Origin: an uncultured Hyphomicrobiales bacterium
Lineage (GTDB): Bacteria; Pseudomonadota; Alphaproteobacteria; Rhizobiales; Beijerinckiaceae
Length of the DNA: 64,000 bases
Reading direction: 5' to 3'
NCBI GenBank assembly: GCA_903847605.1
Contig: CAINED010000039.1
Coordinates: 1-64,000 of the forward strand
The notes beneath the pieces are model-generated. The model was not told where the DNA came from, did no database searches, and worked only from the letters and a program-made list of their open reading frames with translations. The position numbers and the translations under genes are program-made. This document shows positions 17,648 to 27,121 of this stretch, in pieces; within the stretch, counting starts at the first letter, position 1; every line of letters starts with the position of its first letter.

Positions 17648-19162
17648 TCAGCCGAAAACGTAGATGATCACACGGCCCGCAGCGCCATTGCCGCCGGCGC
17701 CGCCGACCTGTCCGTTACGCCCGCCACCACCGCCGCCTCCTCCGCCGCCAAACGACGAGCCCGCGCCGCCATTTCCTGCAGCCGCCGCCGCCTTCGATGC
17801 GCCGCCGCCCCCGCCTGCGCCGAAGCGGAAACCTGATGGTGAGGTCGCAGCGCCGCCATCGGGAGCGGCAGGCGTTCCCCCGCTTCCACCGGTGCTGCCA
17901 TTTGTTGCGACACATCGATCGCCGCTGCCTCCGGTTCCGCCGGAGGCTTCGACATCGGCCGAACTCAGCCCTGCGCCACCGCCGCCGCCGGCCGGGCCGC
18001 TCGCGTGGGTCGAACCGCCCGCGCTCCCGCTGGCATGGCCTGCCGCGCCGGACGAGCCGCGATAGCGCGCGGCGGTATAGGCATCGAGACTGATGAGGGC
18101 AGCGCCACCACCCGCGGAATTCGTGCCGCCACTGCCGCCCGAGCCGCCACGCGCATAAAGATTGAAAACGGTGGTGACGCCGCCAGTCGAACCGGAAGCG
18201 CCGTTGGTCGATGCGGACGAAGCCGGAGCGCCCGCGCCGCCAGCGCCGATCGTCACCGGATTCGACGCGGCAACATCGGCAGCCGCCACCCAGTCTTCGA
18301 CGATGTGAGCGCCGTTGCCGCCGGCGCCGCCGCCCGCCTGCGTTCCTGCTGCAGAGCGACGTCCCGCGCCGCCGCCGCCACCGCCTCCGGTTGCGATGAC
18401 AAGATAGAGAATGTCGCCGGCCTGCTTTGCAAACGTGCCCGATGTCTCGAATGCCTCGAGCCGTTTGAACGAAAGCCCTGCGCCGGGGCCCTGTATCCCC
18501 GCGGGGAAAGTCGCCAGGCCCGAAGAAGGATTGATATCGACGGCTTCGGTCCAGGCAGAACCATCCGCCGACACCCTGATCTTGAAATGATCGTCGCCGA
18601 TCAGCCCGGTTTCGGCCCGGCCGGAATAACCGCTCTGATAAAGTTGCGACAGCGTCCCGCCGGTCGACGCCTTGTTGAGAGTGAAGCGCAGATCGCCGGT
18701 GCCGCCTTCTGCAACCGTGCGAGCCGTAAAAAGAAGCGCATTGAGTTTGGCAGCCAGCGGATTCGTTGCATCTGCTGATGTGCCGATGCCGAGACGATCG
18801 AGATTTGCAAGCTCGCGAATTGTTGCGCCGACATCGAGCCATGCGGCGCCGTCGTGAACGAGCAACGAAGTTGCGCCCGGCACGAAGGCGATCCAGCCGG
18901 CGCGTGGAGTCAAATAGCGCCACGCATTGTCCTGCCAGCAGGCGATTTCTCCCGCATGCCCGGCAAAGGCTCCCGATGCGCCTGCGCCGACGTGCCACCG
19001 GTCGCCTTCCTGTGGCGAAGATGGCGGCGCGAGCGTGTCTATACCCGATAGCGCTATCTGCACGCTGAGGTCGATCAGCGACAAGGCTTCGTTATGCGTC
19101 ATGTGCTTTTGCGATTGGGCTGCGTCGAGATAGGGCAGTCCCAGGAGGGTGCTGTCAGGCAT
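17648..19162 (-). CDS. GTA tail fibre-like protein: DUF2793 plus glycine-rich C-terminus
   Basis: 504 residues from the ATG at 19162. The N-terminal 110 residues match DUF2793 (LGLPYLDAAQSQKHMTHNEA, then GDRWHVGAG), a domain common in alphaproteobacterial tail proteins. Residues 110-240 look like fibre shaft. From about 255 to the end the protein is dominated by GG and GGG runs broken by Ala, Ser, Asn and Thr, ending in VIIYVFG. Such Gly-rich tips occur in phage adhesins, so receptor binding is inferred. The gene follows gp15 directly, overlapping nothing. Confidence 0.82.
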   Translation of the reverse strand: MPDSTLLGLPYLDAAQSQKHMTHNEALSLIDLSVQIALSGIDTLAPPSSPQEGDRWHVGAGASGAFAGHAGEIACWQDNAWRYLTPRAGWIAFVPGATSLLVHDGAAWLDVGATIRELANLDRLGIGTSADATNPLAAKLNALLFTARTVAEGGTGDLRFTLNKASTGGTLSQLYQSGYSGRAETGLIGDDHFKIRVSADGSAWTEAVDINPSSGLATFPAGIQGPGAGLSFKRLEAFETSGTFAKQAGDILYLVIATGGGGGGGAGRRSAAGTQAGGGAGGNGAHIVEDWVAAADVAASNPVTIGAGGAGAPASSASTNGASGSTGGVTTVFNLYARGGSGGSGGTNSAGGGAALISLDAYTAARYRGSSGAAGHASGSAGGSTHASGPAGGGGGAGLSSADVEASGGTGGSGDRCVATNGSTGGSGGTPAAPDGGAATSPSGFRFGAGGGGGASKAAAAAGNGGAGSSFGGGGGGGGGGRNGQVGGAGGNGAAGRVIIYVFG

Positions 19163-19181
19163 TGTTCGATCCGTTCGATCT

Positions 19182-22100
19182 TCAGGTGACGGGAAGCGTC
19201 GCGCGCAAGGCAAAGCCTCGGCCTGCCATGGCGCTCATTTGGAAAATGGCCACATCGATCTGCGCCTGCGCGATGCCGAAATCTGCGAGTTCCTGCGCCG
19301 TGGGATAAAGCATCTGCGGAGCCGTTGAACTGAGCGTGCGAACCACCGAAGCCCCGTTGAGAACATCGGCCTCATAGGCTTCGCTTTCTTCGCCCAAGGG
19401 AATGCTGACCTGTTCCCAATTGTCGGAATCGACACGTCCGCGCCGAATGAATGCGACCTCGATGCCATCAGGCGTGCGGCGCGCTCTGGCGCGCACCGGC
19501 GCATAAGGCTTCAACGCAGCAAATGTCGCAGTCGCCGCGATTTCGACGTAGGAATCGTCGGCGTGATCGCGATCTGCCGGGCCGATGCGATAGATGTGCG
19601 GTTGACCGATATCCGCAACCTCCGCCGTGACGGGAATAACGGCTTCATCCAACAGCACGACGGCAGCGCCAGCCGAAATCGAGCGTCCCGCAAGATCTTC
19701 CGCGCCACCGAGACCGCGAAGAAAGTTCGAGAGACGCCAGGTATTTTCAGAAACCGGCTCGGCATTCAGGAACAAACAAATTTCCCAATCGCCATTGTCA
19801 TGTTGGATCGCCAGCGTGTTGCGCCCGGCAAGCACGCCTGAGGCGTCGGCCGAACTGAATGCGCCGCCAGCAAGATTTACGATCAAATTGTTTCGGCGCT
19901 CGAATCTCGCCGGCGACGAAGGCAAGAATTCCGTAACGGTATTTCCGACGATGGCAGGTTGATCGACAAAGCTTCGGAACGCGAAAGAACTGTCGCCGAC
20001 GCTGCGCCAGACCGCCATTCGTCCGGGCCACGGATCGGCGAAAACGGCTGCATGTTGCAATGTTGTGGGAAGCCCGCGTGCAATAGCAAGATTCATAAAC
20101 TCGATGCGTGGCGGGCCGGGAATCGCTGGGGGCCGCGAGCTTGCGGGCAAAAATTTCGGCGGAGGATGATCGGCGTGGTCGAGCGTATAGGCTCGCGCCG
20201 CGATCTCGCGATAGCGGGAATCGACGATCCGCGTGATGCGAAATCTTCTGGCCGCGCCTGCAATGTCGATGCTGAGTCCGTCGCCGGGCTCCAGCGTCAG
20301 TTTCGACGGCGGAAGATTGAGAGAAATTTCGTCGCGATTGTTCCAGATTTCATTCAAGAGTATTTCGGCGCGTCGCTGCGCCTCCGCGCGGGTCGTCACC
20401 AGCGCTATGTCGAAATTGCGTTCTCGCCTCGACCCGGATTGCGGGAGCAGCGCTGTGACCGACGCAGCACGATAATCGCTTTCCCCATCGTGAAAGCCGA
20501 TACCGATCTGGCGCGGCAGTTCGCTTTCCTGATTTCGCCGGATTTCGAACAGGGCCGAATCCCGCGCGGGCACGACATCGCTTTCGCCAACGTTCTCAAA
20601 GTCAATATCGCGGGGATGGTTGAAGCGAAGCCTGCCGGATGACGCAACGGCATCGAAGCCGAAAAAGTTCGCGAGCGGCTCGATCGCGGCGCGCGGAGAT
20701 ACCGGCGCATCGATCACGTAACCATCAGCCATGCCGTCGATCGCCGGCCGCGATTCCAACGAAATGTCCTGCGCGAGCCCCGTCGATAACTCGCCGATCA
20801 GGCGGTCCGCGCCGATCGCTTCGAGCCTGCCGTTCAGCCAATGGCCTGTCGACCACGACGATGCATCCGCCCAGATGGAGTTCTGCTTCGGAAAGGCGGG
20901 AAATGGCCGCGCATCCCACGCCCACACATGAATGCGATCCACATCCGCCATCCGCCCGCCGTATACAGGCGACAGGGGATTGTTGCCCTCGATAAAGCGC
21001 TCATGCGCGGAATCGAAAGATGTCGTGAAAGCCTCGATGGCCCGCGCCTGAATGAGATCGTCGCGATGGCCGCGCGAGGCGAAGGGCAGACGGCTCTCGC
21101 TCGATTTCGGATCGGGAAAAACATGTGGCGCATTCGTGCCGCGATCCACAGCCGGGCATCCGGTTTCCATGAACCAGACAGGTTTGCTCGCGGGTGTCCA
21201 ATATGTCGGGATCGGAAGTTCCGCCCCGCCCACCCGTTCGATGTGCGGGTTCGACCACCATTGCTGAACATCCTTGCTGCGATAGATCCAGGCCTTGCCA
21301 TAGGCGCCATCGCTGATCGGTGCGCGCAACTGCTGCCTGCGCGCGTCGTCATCGGCATAATACCAATCGAAGCTTTCGCCCGCGCGCATGTTGCCGCGCA
21401 GGTAGTCGAGATCGTGCACCGAGCGCGCCATCGCCTTGTCGAGATGTTCCTCGCCGTCGCGCCAGTCCGAGAGCGGCCAATAGGCGTCGATGCCGATGAA
21501 ATCCACCGCAGACGACGCCCACAAAGGATCGAGCGGAAAGCGAACTTCAGCGCCACCGTCGAAAACATGCGCGCCATATTCCGTCCAGTCCGCGGCGTAA
21601 GAGACTTTCGTTCCCGCCCCCAGAATGGACTTGGCGTCCGACGCCAAGTTCGCGAGCGCTGACACCGCAGGATAGACGCCCGAAGCGGAGCGCACGCGTG
21701 TCAGGCTCTTCAACTCCGAACCGACGAGAAAAGCGTCGACGCCACCGGCTTCCACACAAAGCGAAGCGTAGTGAAGAATGAAACGGCGATAGGACCATTC
21801 CTCCGGCGCCGGAGTCGAAGTTCCGAAGAACGACTCCACTTGCGCCGCCGCGGCCATCGTTCCATCGGGCGAACCGACGCGGCCGGGCGCGGGATCGCAG
21901 GTGATGCGGCCCCGCCAGGGATAGGCTGGCTGCGCAGGCCCGCCGGTCAAGGGATCAGGCAGGCTATTGTCCTGCGCAATATCCATCATCACGAAGGGAT
22001 AGAGCACAACGTCCAGACCGCGCGCCTTCAGGTCGCGTATCGCTGCGATGACGGATGAATCGCTGGGCGTCCCGCCATAGGCTGGCTTGCCCGCATAGGC

Positions 22101-23054
22101 GGAGACCGCTTGCGCCGTCGCACGCGTCAGGCCCGCGACCGCCCACTCGAAACCGATGACTGTCTTGTCCGCTCTTTCGCTGCGCGGCGTGATGGTGCAA
22201 TGACCGGCGCGCAAATCGTCGCCGAACCACGCAACGACAAGCGCGACGCTCTTGAGGTTCGGACAAAGCGCTTGCAGCGCATCGATCGAAGCCGCCCAGT
22301 CGCTTTCATGCGTAAGGACATGACGGTTCTCGCTGATCGAAACTCCAGCGCCGCGAGAACTCATGACTCCATTCGGCTGGTAAGCAAACTCGGAAGAACC
22401 CGGTATGAGGCAGACGGCGCGCACATGATCGTTCTGACCCGCCAGGGGGCGAACGACCTCGAAGCTGAATTGCGGAATGCGATTGCCGAACTGTGCGAGC
22501 GCCATGCGTTCGAACACGACGTAGGCAAGGCCCTTGTAGGCCGGCGCCTCTGCCGCGCCTTCCTTCGCGACGATCAGCGGATCGGCCGGCTGATCTTCGT
22601 CGCCGCGATAAGTGCGGATCGTGAAAAGCGTGCGGTCGATTTCCTCGCCATCCGCCCAGATGCGCCTGATTTCCGCAATCGGTCCTTCGCACACACCGAC
22701 GGCGAAATTGCCGAAATAGGAATAGTTGGTCGTGCGAGCAGAGCTTCCCTTGCCGCCGCTGCGGCCAGAACGCGTCGTCGTCGCGACCTCTTCGAAGCGC
22801 GTCATCCAGATCAATGTGCCGCCGACGCGCGCGCGCCCGTAGACTCGCGCCACCGGCGTGCCCTCCGCTGCCGAAAGCCCCGGCAGGCGTGTCAGCCTCG
22901 GTCCCGTCGCATTGCGCGCGCCCGTGCCGAAGATCGCCTGATCGATCAGGGCGCCGGCAACCGATCCGGCAGCCTGCCCGATCATCGCGCCGAACGAACC
23001 GCCGATGAAATTTCCTGCAAAGGCGCCAGCGGCCTGCAGCAGCAATGTCGCCAT
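19182..23054 (-). CDS. GTA gp15: tail tip/host-specificity megaprotein with TIM-barrel domain
   Basis: 1290 residues from the ATG at 23054. The N-terminus has Gly/Ala-rich hydrophobic segments (FAGNFIGGSFGAMIGQAAG). The middle contains a glycoside-hydrolase-like TIM barrel (IGIDAYWPLSDWRDG region, about residues 440-760), and the C-terminal half is phage-tail-like beta-rich sequence. This architecture is that of RcGTA ORFg15, the large central-fibre protein thought to contact the recipient envelope. Full length and intact. It follows gp14 by 17 bases. Confidence 0.92.
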   Translation of the reverse strand: MATLLLQAAGAFAGNFIGGSFGAMIGQAAGSVAGALIDQAIFGTGARNATGPRLTRLPGLSAAEGTPVARVYGRARVGGTLIWMTRFEEVATTTRSGRSGGKGSSARTTNYSYFGNFAVGVCEGPIAEIRRIWADGEEIDRTLFTIRTYRGDEDQPADPLIVAKEGAAEAPAYKGLAYVVFERMALAQFGNRIPQFSFEVVRPLAGQNDHVRAVCLIPGSSEFAYQPNGVMSSRGAGVSISENRHVLTHESDWAASIDALQALCPNLKSVALVVAWFGDDLRAGHCTITPRSERADKTVIGFEWAVAGLTRATAQAVSAYAGKPAYGGTPSDSSVIAAIRDLKARGLDVVLYPFVMMDIAQDNSLPDPLTGGPAQPAYPWRGRITCDPAPGRVGSPDGTMAAAAQVESFFGTSTPAPEEWSYRRFILHYASLCVEAGGVDAFLVGSELKSLTRVRSASGVYPAVSALANLASDAKSILGAGTKVSYAADWTEYGAHVFDGGAEVRFPLDPLWASSAVDFIGIDAYWPLSDWRDGEEHLDKAMARSVHDLDYLRGNMRAGESFDWYYADDDARRQQLRAPISDGAYGKAWIYRSKDVQQWWSNPHIERVGGAELPIPTYWTPASKPVWFMETGCPAVDRGTNAPHVFPDPKSSESRLPFASRGHRDDLIQARAIEAFTTSFDSAHERFIEGNNPLSPVYGGRMADVDRIHVWAWDARPFPAFPKQNSIWADASSWSTGHWLNGRLEAIGADRLIGELSTGLAQDISLESRPAIDGMADGYVIDAPVSPRAAIEPLANFFGFDAVASSGRLRFNHPRDIDFENVGESDVVPARDSALFEIRRNQESELPRQIGIGFHDGESDYRAASVTALLPQSGSRRERNFDIALVTTRAEAQRRAEILLNEIWNNRDEISLNLPPSKLTLEPGDGLSIDIAGAARRFRITRIVDSRYREIAARAYTLDHADHPPPKFLPASSRPPAIPGPPRIEFMNLAIARGLPTTLQHAAVFADPWPGRMAVWRSVGDSSFAFRSFVDQPAIVGNTVTEFLPSSPARFERRNNLIVNLAGGAFSSADASGVLAGRNTLAIQHDNGDWEICLFLNAEPVSENTWRLSNFLRGLGGAEDLAGRSISAGAAVVLLDEAVIPVTAEVADIGQPHIYRIGPADRDHADDSYVEIAATATFAALKPYAPVRARARRTPDGIEVAFIRRGRVDSDNWEQVSIPLGEESEAYEADVLNGASVVRTLSSTAPQMLYPTAQELADFGIAQAQIDVAIFQMSAMAGRGFALRATLPVT

Positions 23055-23071
23055 GAGCGAGTTCCAATTAT

Positions 23072-23539
23072 CTAACGATGACGCGTCATCGCGTTGACGC
23101 CAGGAAATGCGAAGGCCGCAGCGAGCTTGCGACGCCACAGAGGTCCGATCTCAATCTCGCAGACGCATGCGCCTTCATGCGCATGGATCATTGTCTTTCG
23201 CGACGTCGCTATGCCCAGATGCTTGGCCGCTACGTTCGAACGCCAGCGAAACAGAAGCACATCGCCTGCATCAAAACCTCCAGCATCGACCTCGTGAAAG
23301 TGCCGCCTGCCCGCTTCATAGAGACGATCGATGCGTCCTGCCTCGGCCCAATCGGGCGAATAGGCGCCAGATTTTTCCGGCTCCGGGCCAAGCAATGCAC
23401 GCCACACGCCGCGCACGAGCCCGAGGCAGTCGCACCCCACATGCAGCAGTGACCCCTGATGCAAATAGGGCGTGCCGATCCAGCGGCGCGCTTCGAGGAC
23501 AATGTCCGTGCGCGCGATTATCGTTGGGCGCAAACTCAT
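23072..23539 (-). CDS. GTA gp14: NlpC/P60-type tail peptidase
   Basis: 155 residues. The catalytic Cys lies in VGCDCLGLVRGVW and the His in AAKHLGIAT, as in NlpC/P60 enzymes. It is the tail-tip peptidoglycan hydrolase for entry into recipient cells. The ATG overlaps the gp13 stop as ATGA. It ends in TAG at the natural family end. Confidence 0.92.
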   Translation of the reverse strand: MSLRPTIIARTDIVLEARRWIGTPYLHQGSLLHVGCDCLGLVRGVWRALLGPEPEKSGAYSPDWAEAGRIDRLYEAGRRHFHEVDAGGFDAGDVLLFRWRSNVAAKHLGIATSRKTMIHAHEGACVCEIEIGPLWRRKLAAAFAFPGVNAMTRHR

Positions 23540-24426
23540 CTGAAGAGACTGCCACCATTCATCGCTGCTGAACTACCGCTGGCATGCGCCAATAGCGCAT
23601 CGTTGCCCGGCATGTGCGGAAAGCCGCGAAAGCGCGCCGTATTCGTGAAAACGTCGCGGCAAGTCGAAAAGGACTTGTCACATCCTACGGACACTCGAAC
23701 TTGCGTCCCGGTCGGTAAATCGCCTGCGAGCGGCCGCCAAAGCCGCAGCCAATTCGCGCCGTCTTCGTTGCGATGGCTCTCGATTGCGCGGACACTGCCG
23801 GCATGAACGCCATCGAGGACTTCAAGCCGGCCCCCGTTAAGCGCGCCGTCAGCGAAGGGAGCAGCGCCGAATGTCACGATTGTCTTGTCTGCACATGATG
23901 AAATGGCGACAGTCTGGCTATGAGAAGCATCGTTCATATCGACGCCGCATCTGGCATCGCCGAGTTCCGCCTGACAGGCGTGTTGATAAATGCGTCCGGC
24001 TTCCTGATCGAACAAAGCGGAGATCGAGCGCAGTTCGACCGCAAAAGAGTCTCCTGTGCGACGAACTTCGCCGAAAGATGCGGCGTCGAGCAGAATGCGC
24101 TGCACCGGATCGGCCCAGTTGACCCGCCAGATCTCTATCCTGGCGCCGTCATACAGGCCTTCCAACAAATCGGCTTCCGTCAGGGATTCCGCCATGAGCG
24201 CGCCGGCGATCTCCGATCCGCTGGCGGCAAGACCAAGCGAAGCCTCGCTGCTTGCGCCTTCCACGCCTGTTGCGGCGCTGAATGTCAGCATGTCAAAGGC
24301 GATGTCTCGATCGTGATCGGTAAAGCATAATTCCTCACCATCGCGCCGTATAATTCTCCAGCAGGTACATAGCGTGGTGGCTCCGTTTGCAAGATGGGCG
24401 GCCAGCGCCGCAGGCAATTCGCGCAA
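23536..24426 (-). CDS. GTA gp13: DUF2163 tail hub/baseplate protein
   Basis: 296 residues starting at TTG 24426. The DUF2163 core contains TTLCTCWRIIRRDG and LCFTDHDRDIAFD near the N-terminus; four conserved Cys (HACQAELGDARCGVDM and GCDKSFSTCRDVF) would bind an iron-sulfur cluster, as described for RcGTA gp13. The C-terminal FRGFPHMPGND is typical. Intact. Confidence 0.92.
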   Translation of the reverse strand: MRELPAALAAHLANGATTLCTCWRIIRRDGEELCFTDHDRDIAFDMLTFSAATGVEGASSEASLGLAASGSEIAGALMAESLTEADLLEGLYDGARIEIWRVNWADPVQRILLDAASFGEVRRTGDSFAVELRSISALFDQEAGRIYQHACQAELGDARCGVDMNDASHSQTVAISSCADKTIVTFGAAPFADGALNGGRLEVLDGVHAGSVRAIESHRNEDGANWLRLWRPLAGDLPTGTQVRVSVGCDKSFSTCRDVFTNTARFRGFPHMPGNDALLAHASGSSAAMNGGSLFR

Positions 24427-24436
24427 GGGTTCGTCC

Positions 24437-25075
24437 TCAACTCAGAATTTCGACAATCGGAATTTTCGGAATGTCGCCGGCGTTGAAAGCCGAATAATCG
24501 ATCTCGAGATAATCGGTATCAAAGCGAACGGGCACATCGAAGGTGAAGCCGGCCGTAATAGTGGAACCCGTAGCCGGGACATGTCCGGACGCGAATGTGA
24601 CAAGACCTGTGGCCGCGTCGACGGTGAAATCGCCGGATGCAGCCTCCACACCGTTGACGGCGACGCGCACGCTGCCGCTCACCGGCTTGCGAATATCCCG
24701 TTTGTAAAGCGCAAAAGCCGAGCCATAAATTTTCGCCAGCTGATAACTCGCCGTCACGCCATCGCCTATTCCAATTTGCTGATCATGTGGCGACGGAACG
24801 ATGTCCGGCGCGCAAGACCGGCAATCCGCGCGATCGCGCCAGCGAAACCCGTAAAGCATTCCGCGCCGTTCTTCAAAGAATGCGATCACTGCCGAAATCG
24901 CCGCCAACGATTTCACGCCATAGCCCGCGTCATATTTGCGGCGGGAATGAAACCAGCGCTGGTTTCGTTCCTCCCGGCCGGAGCCAGTCGCCACGATATT
25001 GGTTTGTCTCTGCGGTCCGCCGCGGCTGCCAAGAGCAATATCGAGCGGAAACAGCACTTCGTGAAATCCGGTCAT
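24437..25075 (-). CDS. GTA gp12: DUF2460 distal tail protein
   Basis: 212 residues. It begins TGFHEVLFPLDIALGSRGGP and has the central FEERRGMLYGFRWRDRADC segment diagnostic of DUF2460. In RcGTA this forms the distal tail ring between tail tube and hub. Intact, between tape measure and gp13. Confidence 0.92.
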   Translation of the reverse strand: MTGFHEVLFPLDIALGSRGGPQRQTNIVATGSGREERNQRWFHSRRKYDAGYGVKSLAAISAVIAFFEERRGMLYGFRWRDRADCRSCAPDIVPSPHDQQIGIGDGVTASYQLAKIYGSAFALYKRDIRKPVSGSVRVAVNGVEAASGDFTVDAATGLVTFASGHVPATGSTITAGFTFDVPVRFDTDYLEIDYSAFNAGDIPKIPIVEILS

Positions 25076-25089
25076 GAAATATTTCCAGT

Positions 25090-25659
25090 TCAGAACGTGC
25101 GCTGACCACGCATCACGGCGCGTGCGAGCGTTCCGGCTATTTCAATCTGCGAGCGGCGGAAACTTTCAGCATCGGGCGTTGTGATCGTCACAGTGACGGG
25201 CATTTGCGCCCGGCCGCCCTCGCGGCTGGCGACTCCCAGACGGCCATCGGGGCCTCGCGCAAGCGGCAGGATGGCTTCCGCGCCGCGCTCGCCCATCAGG
25301 CCGAGGCCGCCAGACATGCCGAAGAACGTAGGTCGGGACACGATGCCGCCGTCGGCGAAGGGAGCAACCGGCAAGGCGCCCCCGCCTCCTGTGATGGACG
25401 ATAACGCTCCGCCCACCAATGATGTCGCTCCCTGCATCAACGGCCGCAATCCTGCATTCAGCGCGAGCCTGGAAAGCGACAATGCGACGGACCTCAAGGT
25501 ATCGTCGAACGATTTGCCACTGACGATCGCGTTGGCGAACGCCCGCGACAGCGAGCGTGATACGCGATCGGCGGAGAGATTGATCGCATCAAGCGAAGTG
25601 CGAATATCGTCGAGATCCCCGAGCGAAACGGAGCCGCCCAGATCGAAATTGTCGGCCAT
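25090..25659 (-). CDS. GTA gp11: short tape-measure protein
   Basis: 189 residues, short as usual in RcGTA-type agents, which have short tails. Amphipathic helices (residues 10-75) are followed by a Gly-rich stretch and FADGGIVSRPTFFGMSGGLGLMGERGAEAILPL, typical of tape-measure C-termini. It sets tail length. Confidence 0.9.
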   Translation of the reverse strand: MADNFDLGGSVSLGDLDDIRTSLDAINLSADRVSRSLSRAFANAIVSGKSFDDTLRSVALSLSRLALNAGLRPLMQGATSLVGGALSSITGGGGALPVAPFADGGIVSRPTFFGMSGGLGLMGERGAEAILPLARGPDGRLGVASREGGRAQMPVTVTITTPDAESFRRSQIEIAGTLARAVMRGQRTF

Positions 25660-25665
25660 ACCGCT

Positions 25666-25902
25666 TTAACTCCTTGCTTTATGCACATCCGGAAAGAGCT
25701 GCATCAGCCGATGCAACTGCGGCTGGTCCATGATTTTATTCTGCGCGCCATAGACAGCCTCGAAAGCTGCATTGAGTTCGCGCGGCGTCAATCGCCAGAA
25801 ATCGTCTGCGGAAAGCCGCAGGATGCCGAAACCGAACGACATGGCTTCACGCCAGGGAAAGGGCGCGGGGGAGGAACGCGCCACGATTCCGGGCTGATCC
25901 AT
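25666..25902 (-). CDS. GTA gp10.1-like tail assembly chaperone component
   Basis: 78 residues with FPWREAMSFGFGILRLSADDFWRLTPREL, the conserved motif of the small protein encoded between gp10 and the tape measure in RcGTA clusters. It probably acts with gp10 as tail assembly chaperone. It starts 8 bases after gp10. Confidence 0.85.
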   Translation of the reverse strand: MDQPGIVARSSPAPFPWREAMSFGFGILRLSADDFWRLTPRELNAAFEAVYGAQNKIMDQPQLHRLMQLFPDVHKARS

Positions 25903-25910
25903 GCCGGGTT

Positions 25911-26267
25911 TCAGGCATCCTGCGGCGGCGAAGGGATTGCGGAATCTCCGTGCTCATGGCTCTCACCGAAAGCCGCGGCGAGCAATTCCGCCGCGATGCG
26001 GGCATATTCCTGCAACCCTCCGCAAACTCTGAGCGCAGAAACTTCCTCGTCGCTCAATTGGTGGCCCGCGCCGCGCAAACCGCAGGCGATGATCTTGACA
26101 AGATCGCGCGCCGACAATCTGCCGTTCTCGAATTTCGCCGCGAGGCCGGAAATGTCGCTGGCGCCGAAAGCGTGTTCGAGTTCCGCGAGCGCGCCCAGTG
26201 TAAGGCACAATGTATAGGTGCGGCCGGAAAATTCGGCGGAAATTTCGCCTCTGTGTCTGTTCGTCAT
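25911..26267 (-). CDS. GTA gp10: tail assembly chaperone
   Basis: 118 residues. NRHRGEISAEFSGRTYTLCL and LGALAELEHAFGASDI match GTA tail assembly chaperones. It helps load tail subunits on the tape measure. It lies between the major tail protein and gp10.1 in the conserved order. Confidence 0.88.
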   Translation of the reverse strand: MTNRHRGEISAEFSGRTYTLCLTLGALAELEHAFGASDISGLAAKFENGRLSARDLVKIIACGLRGAGHQLSDEEVSALRVCGGLQEYARIAAELLAAAFGESHEHGDSAIPSPPQDA

Positions 26268-26274
26268 ATCGCGC

Positions 26275-26685
26275 TCATATCGCCGTGAAGGTCAGTTCGC
26301 CCGCCGATTCGAGAGCGAGTTCGAATGTCACTTCGGCCGTGTGCTCGCCGCGATAGTCCAGGCTGACGATCTGGAACGGACCTTCAATAATGCCGAAAGA
26401 CGGCACGATGACCTGCCATTGGCGAATGATCGCATCGAAAAATATCTGCCTGATCGTCGCGTCGGCGGCAGCGTCCTTGAATATGCCTGCGCCCGCGACA
26501 CTCGCGCGGCGAACGCCTCCGCCCGTCAGAAGTTCCCGCCATTGACCCGCGGATTCCTGATTGGTCGCATCGATCGAATCTGCGTTGAGCGCAAGACGAT
26601 GCGTTCTGATTCCCGCAACCGTCATAAAATTCGACGCGCCATCGTCGACCTTCAACAGAAGGTCTTTTCCCTTTTGAGCTGCCAT
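26275..26685 (-). CDS. GTA gp9: major tail tube protein
   Basis: 136 residues beginning AAQKGKDLLLKVDDG, with TNQESAGQWRELLTGGG, the signature of TP901-1/RcGTA major tail proteins. It assembles the tail tube. A CGGAG ribosome site precedes the ATG at 26685. Intact. Confidence 0.92.
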   Translation of the reverse strand: MAAQKGKDLLLKVDDGASNFMTVAGIRTHRLALNADSIDATNQESAGQWRELLTGGGVRRASVAGAGIFKDAAADATIRQIFFDAIIRQWQVIVPSFGIIEGPFQIVSLDYRGEHTAEVTFELALESAGELTFTAI

Positions 26686-26710
26686 GATCGAACTCCGGAG
26701 CCTGTGTTGC

Positions 26711-27121
26711 CTAAATTTTTTCGAGAACCGCGCGAAATATCTGCCGTGCCCGCGCGCGCCGCCCGTTCTGCTCGCGCCGCGTTTCCAGGCTGAGGGGAGC
26801 TATGGAGATCAGTCGATGATCCGCGACGGACGGAGCCGCCGCCGCAATGGCCGAAGCAACGAGCGACGATATTTCGAGGGCCTCGGAGACGCCGCGATGC
26901 TCGCTCCATATATCCACGGCGAAACGGTGTTCGGATCCGCTGTCGCCGCTCGTCGACCAATCCTTCGCCTGCGCCTCTCCGAAGACCACATAAGGCATTT
27001 GCGCGTTTTGCGGCGCTTCGTCGTATACACGCTCGCCGCCCAGCCGCGTCGTCAGCGCGCTGTCGGAAATCAAGACCTAGAGCAGCGCCTTTCTCAAGGA
27101 GATCTCGCCGAGCGCGATCAT
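26711..27121 (-). pseudogene. GTA gp8 tail terminator (DUF3168) with an in-frame TAG at codon 15
   Basis: The expected start is the ATG at 27121, overlapping the gp7 stop as ATGA. The frame reads MIALGEISLRKALL, then TAG (27079-27077), then VLISDSALTTRLGGERVYDE and on to a natural TAG end, 136 codons in all. The body matches DUF3168 (RVYDEAPQNAQMPYVVFGEA, DWSTSGDSGSEHRFAVDIW). Only the amber separates the leader from the rest; a start inside the remainder (27073, ATT/alternative) would lose the first helix. Either recently inactivated, rescued by readthrough, or restarted downstream. Confidence 0.8.

Noticed and set aside
17715-18998. 427-residue Arg-rich open frame on the minus strand
   Set aside because: Frame-shifted shadow of the glycine-rich fibre gene (GGN codons read as CGN/GCG).
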